Shown: positions 60,827 to 64,000 of the stretch, in pieces
Numbering within the stretch: the first letter of the stretch is position 1
Layout: each line of letters opens with the position of its first letter
Source of the DNA: BM714 sp964644525
Lineage (GTDB): Bacteria > Bacillota > Clostridia > Peptostreptococcales > BM714
Length of the DNA: 64,000 nucleotides
Direction of reading: 5' to 3'
Assembly: GCA_964644525.1 (NCBI GenBank)
Contig: CAZXWC010000001.1
Span: 1 to 64,000 of the forward strand
Program-made: the position numbers and the translations under genes
The notes under the pieces: generated by a model
What the model saw: only the letters and a program-made list of their open reading frames with translations
The model's database searches: none
What the model was told of the DNA's origin: nothing

Positions 60827-62308
60827 CTATATGTTTTTATAGTCCAGGATTTTTTTGGTTTTCATCTTTCTTTCCGCCATTTCAAGCGGTGAATCAATAT
60901 AGTCCTTTGAATTCTTATAATTTGCTGCTCTCAGTATTCTGTTGTCTTCAAGCGATACAAATTTTGTCATCACTCCCGCTCCGAAAGCGATTACAGTTTG
61001 AAGATCGTTCATCATCCGCATGTTGTAGATGCATGCCTTTCCTGCTTTTGCATAGCCTATATTCTCCATATTTCCCAGCATATACTTTTGCCTGTACATA
61101 TAATACGGCTCCATCCCAAGCAAAACTGCTCCTTTTTCCGCAAGCTTTATCATATGGGCAACAGAATTCTCATCAGGCAGCATTTTTAAAACCGAGCTCT
61201 TTCTCATTTCTGAATTCTTCTTCAAAGCCAGTGTATGGACCGTCAAGTTGTCGGGTTTTATTTTATATACATTTTCCATTGTCAATTCCATTTCACTGAT
61301 GTTTTCTCCAGGGAGTCCAACTATCAGATCCATATTGACTGAATTAAAACCGTATTGCCTGACCATTTCCCAAACTTTATGGACATCCTCCGATGTATGC
61401 CCCCTTCTAACGATTTCGAGCGTCTTGTTGTTGAATGTTTGAGGATTTACGCTTATTCTATCCACCCCTGACTCCTTCAATACAGATAACTTGTGTTTAT
61501 CTATGGTGTCCGGCCTCCCGGCTTCAACGGTAAATTCCTTCAGTCTGCTTAAATCAAGTGTGCCATGCAAAACATCCATAACTTCCTTCAGATGGCTGGC
61601 TGAAAGTTCCGTTGGTGTTCCTCCGCCAATATAAACCGTTTCAATTTCATAAGGTTCAATTTCTTTTGCGTAGCTTCTTATTTCCAAAGCCAAAGCCTTA
61701 ACGTATTTATCTTTTATTTCATTACCTGCATTCACCTGGGTTGGAAAAGAGCAATACAGGCATTTGCTGGGACAAAAAGGTATTCCTATATAAACTGAAA
61801 TTTTATTTGGATCGGGAGGATAAATAAAATTTTGCTCCAAACGTGCAACCCTCATTAGCAGATTTATTTTTTCTTTTGAAATCAAATATTCGTTTTTCAA
61901 TTTCCGCCTTATGTCTTCCCGCTTCATTCCGCTTTGAATCATTTCATGAACAAGTTTTGAAGGCTTTATTCCAGTAAGCGTACCCCATGGAAGAATATTT
62001 GCGCTTTTGTCCCCCAAAATGGTCTTAATCATTAAATGCTTCAGCTTACTGCGAACTTGCCTTTTGTTTTCACGCTCGTCCCCTGACGATTGCATGACTG
62101 TTTCGTGTTTTTCAAAAGTTTCGTTTTTGGGATCCCTCCATACCACCCTCATAGAAAATACATCGTCTTCTCTATTGTAGATAATTGCCAAAAAAGGACC
62201 GAATGCATCCAGGTCCCTTGTCTCTTCTAATTCTTCTGTTTTAAAAATAGCCTTTGCCAACGCTTCTATATCGTAGCGATATGTTGAATCCGTCATATAT
62301 ATCTTCAT
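60827..62308 (-). CDS. hemZ: HemZ, oxygen-independent coproporphyrinogen III dehydrogenase-like radical SAM
   Basis: 493 residues, longer than HemW, with an N-terminal region of about 160 residues specific to HemZ. The radical-SAM motif is CPSKCLYCSF, then YIGGGTPTELSA and GLPGENISEM. Conserved between relA/dtd/MBL and downstream genes in Clostridia. Whether it makes heme is not established here; no other heme-synthesis gene is in the window. Confidence 0.9.
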   Translation of the reverse strand: MKIYMTDSTYRYDIEALAKAIFKTEELEETRDLDAFGPFLAIIYNREDDVFSMRVVWRDPKNETFEKHETVMQSSGDERENKRQVRSKLKHLMIKTILGDKSANILPWGTLTGIKPSKLVHEMIQSGMKREDIRRKLKNEYLISKEKINLLMRVARLEQNFIYPPDPNKISVYIGIPFCPSKCLYCSFPTQVNAGNEIKDKYVKALALEIRSYAKEIEPYEIETVYIGGGTPTELSASHLKEVMDVLHGTLDLSRLKEFTVEAGRPDTIDKHKLSVLKESGVDRISVNPQTFNNKTLEIVRRGHTSEDVHKVWEMVRQYGFNSVNMDLIVGLPGENISEMELTMENVYKIKPDNLTVHTLALKKNSEMRKSSVLKMLPDENSVAHMIKLAEKGAVLLGMEPYYMYRQKYMLGNMENIGYAKAGKACIYNMRMMNDLQTVIAFGAGVMTKFVSLEDNRILRAANYKNSKDYIDSPLEMAERKMKTKKILDYKNI

Positions 62309-62312
62309 TAAA

Positions 62313-62945
62313 TCATTTCCTCATCTGCAATATGAATGGATTGCTTTTTCTTTCAATTCCTATTGTTGTTTCAGGTCCATGGCCAGGAAATACCCTTGTA
62401 TCATCCGAAAGTTTCATGAGTTTATCCATTATCGAAGACATCAATGCTCCCATCGAACCCTTATCTAAATCCGTTCTTCCAATTGAGCCTCTGAAAAGAG
62501 TGTCACCCGAAAAAAGAGCGTCCTCGACTTTTAAACATATTCCTCCCGCAGAGTGTCCGGGAGTATGAATTACTAGGGCATTTATTTCATCTACCCTTAC
62601 GGTATCGCCTTCTTTCAACAAACCGTCTTCATGGAAGCTTATGATATTGCCTCCAGACATTGCCGACATGTTTCTTTCGGCATCATGCAACATGTATGCG
62701 TCTTTTTTGTGAATCAGTATCTCTGCATTTGTTATTCGCCTTAGTTCTTCGGCTGCCCCAATATGATCCAGATGTCCGTGTGTCAAAATTATTTTTTTAG
62801 CTTTAAGCTTACGCTTTTGTAAATATCGGACTATGTCTTTCACATTGCCACCCGGATCTACAATCATGGCTTCATTCAATTCCCCGCTATTAACAATATA
62901 GCAATTTGCTGCATAAATTCCTGTTACAAAACGTTCAATGTTCAT
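62313..62945 (-). CDS. MBL-fold hydrolase (YcbL/glyoxalase II-like)
   Basis: 210 residues from the ATG six bases after AGGTGG. Motifs: LTHGHLDHIGAA (metal-binding HxHxDH), TPGHSAGG, FSGDTLFRGSIGRTD and FPGHGPETT. A short hydroxyacylglutathione hydrolase-like protein; the true substrate is unknown. Between dtd and hemZ, the typical clostridial order relA-dtd-MBL-hemZ. Confidence 0.9.
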   Translation of the reverse strand: MNIERFVTGIYAANCYIVNSGELNEAMIVDPGGNVKDIVRYLQKRKLKAKKIILTHGHLDHIGAAEELRRITNAEILIHKKDAYMLHDAERNMSAMSGGNIISFHEDGLLKEGDTVRVDEINALVIHTPGHSAGGICLKVEDALFSGDTLFRGSIGRTDLDKGSMGALMSSIMDKLMKLSDDTRVFPGHGPETTIGIERKSNPFILQMRK

Positions 62946-62955
62946 TTTGCACCAC

Positions 62956-63405
62956 CTAAAATTTTTTATTGCTGTCAACTAGAAGTGTGACAGGGCCATC
63001 ATTTTGTATATCCACCATCATGTGCGTTTGAAAAACACCCGTTTCAACATGAATCCCAAGCATCTTAGCCTCTTCAACAAACATTTCGTAGAGATCGTTT
63101 GCCTTGTCTGGCTTTGCAGCATCAGTGAATCCCGGACGCCTTCCTTTCCTGCAATCTGCAAGCAATGTGAACTGAGATATTACAAGCATTTCGCCTTTCG
63201 TATCCAAAAGCGAAAGATTCATTTTTTCATTCTCGTCTTCGAAAATCCTCAAATTTGCTATTTTTTCCACCATATATTTTGAATCCTTCGTCCCGTCGCC
63301 TTCCTCCACACCCAAAAGCACCGTGAGCCCTTTTTCTATTTCCCCTCTTGTATCTCCATCTACCGAAACGCTAGATCTAGAAACTCTTTGAACAACAGCT
63401 CTCAT
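62956..63405 (-). CDS. dtd: D-aminoacyl-tRNA deacylase Dtd
   Basis: 149 residues, starting MRAVVQRVSRSSVSVDG. Active-site motif VISQFTLLADCRKGRRPGF (S-Q-F-T) and the cross-subunit Gly-cisPro motif NDGPVTLLVDS. It removes D-amino acids from mischarged tRNA. Immediately downstream of relA/spoT. Confidence 0.97.
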   Translation of the reverse strand: MRAVVQRVSRSSVSVDGDTRGEIEKGLTVLLGVEEGDGTKDSKYMVEKIANLRIFEDENEKMNLSLLDTKGEMLVISQFTLLADCRKGRRPGFTDAAKPDKANDLYEMFVEEAKMLGIHVETGVFQTHMMVDIQNDGPVTLLVDSNKKF

Positions 63406-63415
63406 ATTTATCCTC

Positions 63416-64000
63416 CTACGAAGTCACACGCTTGACATCCATCACTTCAGGTTTGTTCTTCAATTTCATTATAAGTTTTTCCAATTGGCTTGTATCAAAA
63501 ATCAGTATCGTCAAATTTATTATTGCCAATTTTTCTTTTGTTATCTTTGCATTAACTCCAACCACTTCCAAATTTACTTCCGCAATAATATTTGTGATTT
63601 CGGAAAGCAGACCTTTTCTGTCAGGAGCCACAATCTGTATCCCTGTTTCATAAGAAGTATCCTTGTCTCTGTTCCATTCAACCTCTATAAAGCGGTCAGC
63701 TGTCTTATCTTCGTTCTTAATATTGGGACAATCTTTGCGATGAATCGTTATTCCCCTGCCACGGGTTATGAAACCTATTATGTCGTCTCCCGGAACCGGG
63801 CTGCAGCATTTGGCAAAACGAACTAATATGCTGTCTATCCCCTTAACAGTTATTCCCTGGTCCTGTTTTCGTTTTTTCTTGTCCGCTTTATCCGTTTTCT
63901 TTTTTGTTTTTTCAGCCAATTCTTCTTCTACAGTCATTTTTTTGTCGTCTTTATGCTCAAACCTGAATTTTTCCTTCAGCTTTGGCATGACCTGGTTGAG
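63416..64000 (-). CDS. relA: Bifunctional (p)ppGpp synthetase/hydrolase, C-terminal part (cut by window edge)
   Basis: 194 residues of the C-terminus are visible; the gene continues past the window edge. They comprise a basic linker, the conserved-cysteine region FAKCCSPVPGDDIIGFITRGRGITIHRKDCPN, and an ACT domain (GIQIVAPDRKGLLSEITNII). The catalytic HD and synthetase domains lie outside. Whether one calls it relA or spoT cannot be decided from this part. Confidence 0.92.
   Translation of the reverse strand, partial: LNQVMPKLKEKFRFEHKDDKKMTVEEELAEKTKKKTDKADKKKRKQDQGITVKGIDSILVRFAKCCSPVPGDDIIGFITRGRGITIHRKDCPNIKNEDKTADRFIEVEWNRDKDTSYETGIQIVAPDRKGLLSEITNIIAEVNLEVVGVNAKITKEKLAIINLTILIFDTSQLEKLIMKLKNKPEVMDVKRVTS

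Noticed and set aside
1..64000. CRISPR arrays, insertion sequences, prophage or integrated elements
   Set aside because: No regularly spaced repeats, transposase or phage genes, or tRNA-flanking direct repeats were seen; codon use and gene order look uniformly chromosomal.

Overview
The window is a low-G+C, gene-dense chromosomal segment from an anaerobic member of the Clostridia (Firmicutes), plausibly an amino-acid fermenter of the Peptostreptococcales/Eubacteriales type. Supporting evidence: the HrcA/CIRCE heat-shock operon, a leuS T-box, an L27 with a Prp-cleavable N-terminus, an Rnf complex in the order rnfCDGEAB, a full selenocysteine set (selA, selB, selD, tRNA-Sec), HemZ, and polypurine Shine-Dalgarno sequences with frequent TTG starts. 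Almost everything is on the minus strand; only rpsT, an alanyl-tRNA editing gene, plsY, a sodium:alanine symporter gene and a dac carboxypeptidase gene are on the plus strand. I saw no rRNA, CRISPR array, insertion sequence or prophage.

Layout. 1-8,420: the start of rpsU, hinT, mtaB, rsmE, prmA, dnaJ, dnaK, grpE and hrcA, transcribed leftward from a promoter carrying a perfect CIRCE. 8,416-11,547: hemW and lepA. 11,640-20,374: rpsT (+); then holA, comEC, an orphan N6-adenine DNA methyltransferase gene and three small or uncharacterised genes (-); then an AlaX-type editing gene (+). 20,414-22,968: a metallo-beta-lactamase-fold hydrolase and a 2-hydroxyacid dehydrogenase (-), then plsY (+). 22,979-29,939: the selenocysteine region, with selA-selB-tRNA-Sec on the minus strand, the plus-strand symporter gene with a structured leader, and comEA-selD. 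selD is itself a selenoprotein gene, with an in-frame TGA at codon 18. 30,035-34,572: dac, ridA and leuS with its T-box. 34,556-42,879: rsfS, yqeK, nadD, yhbY, obg, rpmA, prp, rplU, RNase E/G, and a DUF2344/radical-SAM pair. 42,901-50,883: rodA, mrdA, mreDCB, radC, maf and a DUF4321 gene, the elongasome cluster. 50,903-56,159: the Rnf operon with its own promoter and terminator. 56,201-60,820: a redox-signalling-like module (two DRTGG proteins, two HATPase proteins, a PHP phosphoesterase, a hydrogenase-like Fe-S protein) preceded by a SPOR protein. 60,827-64,000: hemZ, an MBL hydrolase, dtd and the 3' end of a relA/spoT gene.

How the genes relate. Most are core housekeeping genes in the usual clostridial order. 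The most distinctive parts are (i) the selenocysteine machinery, including a SelD that depends on its own product; (ii) the Fe-S/DRTGG/HATPase/PHP module, which elsewhere accompanies electron-bifurcating [FeFe]-hydrogenase genes but here lies immediately upstream of rnf, suggesting redox-linked control of ferredoxin:NAD+ electron flow; and (iii) a solitary DNA methyltransferase gene 14 nt upstream of comEC. All functions are inferred from sequence reading only; no database search was possible.
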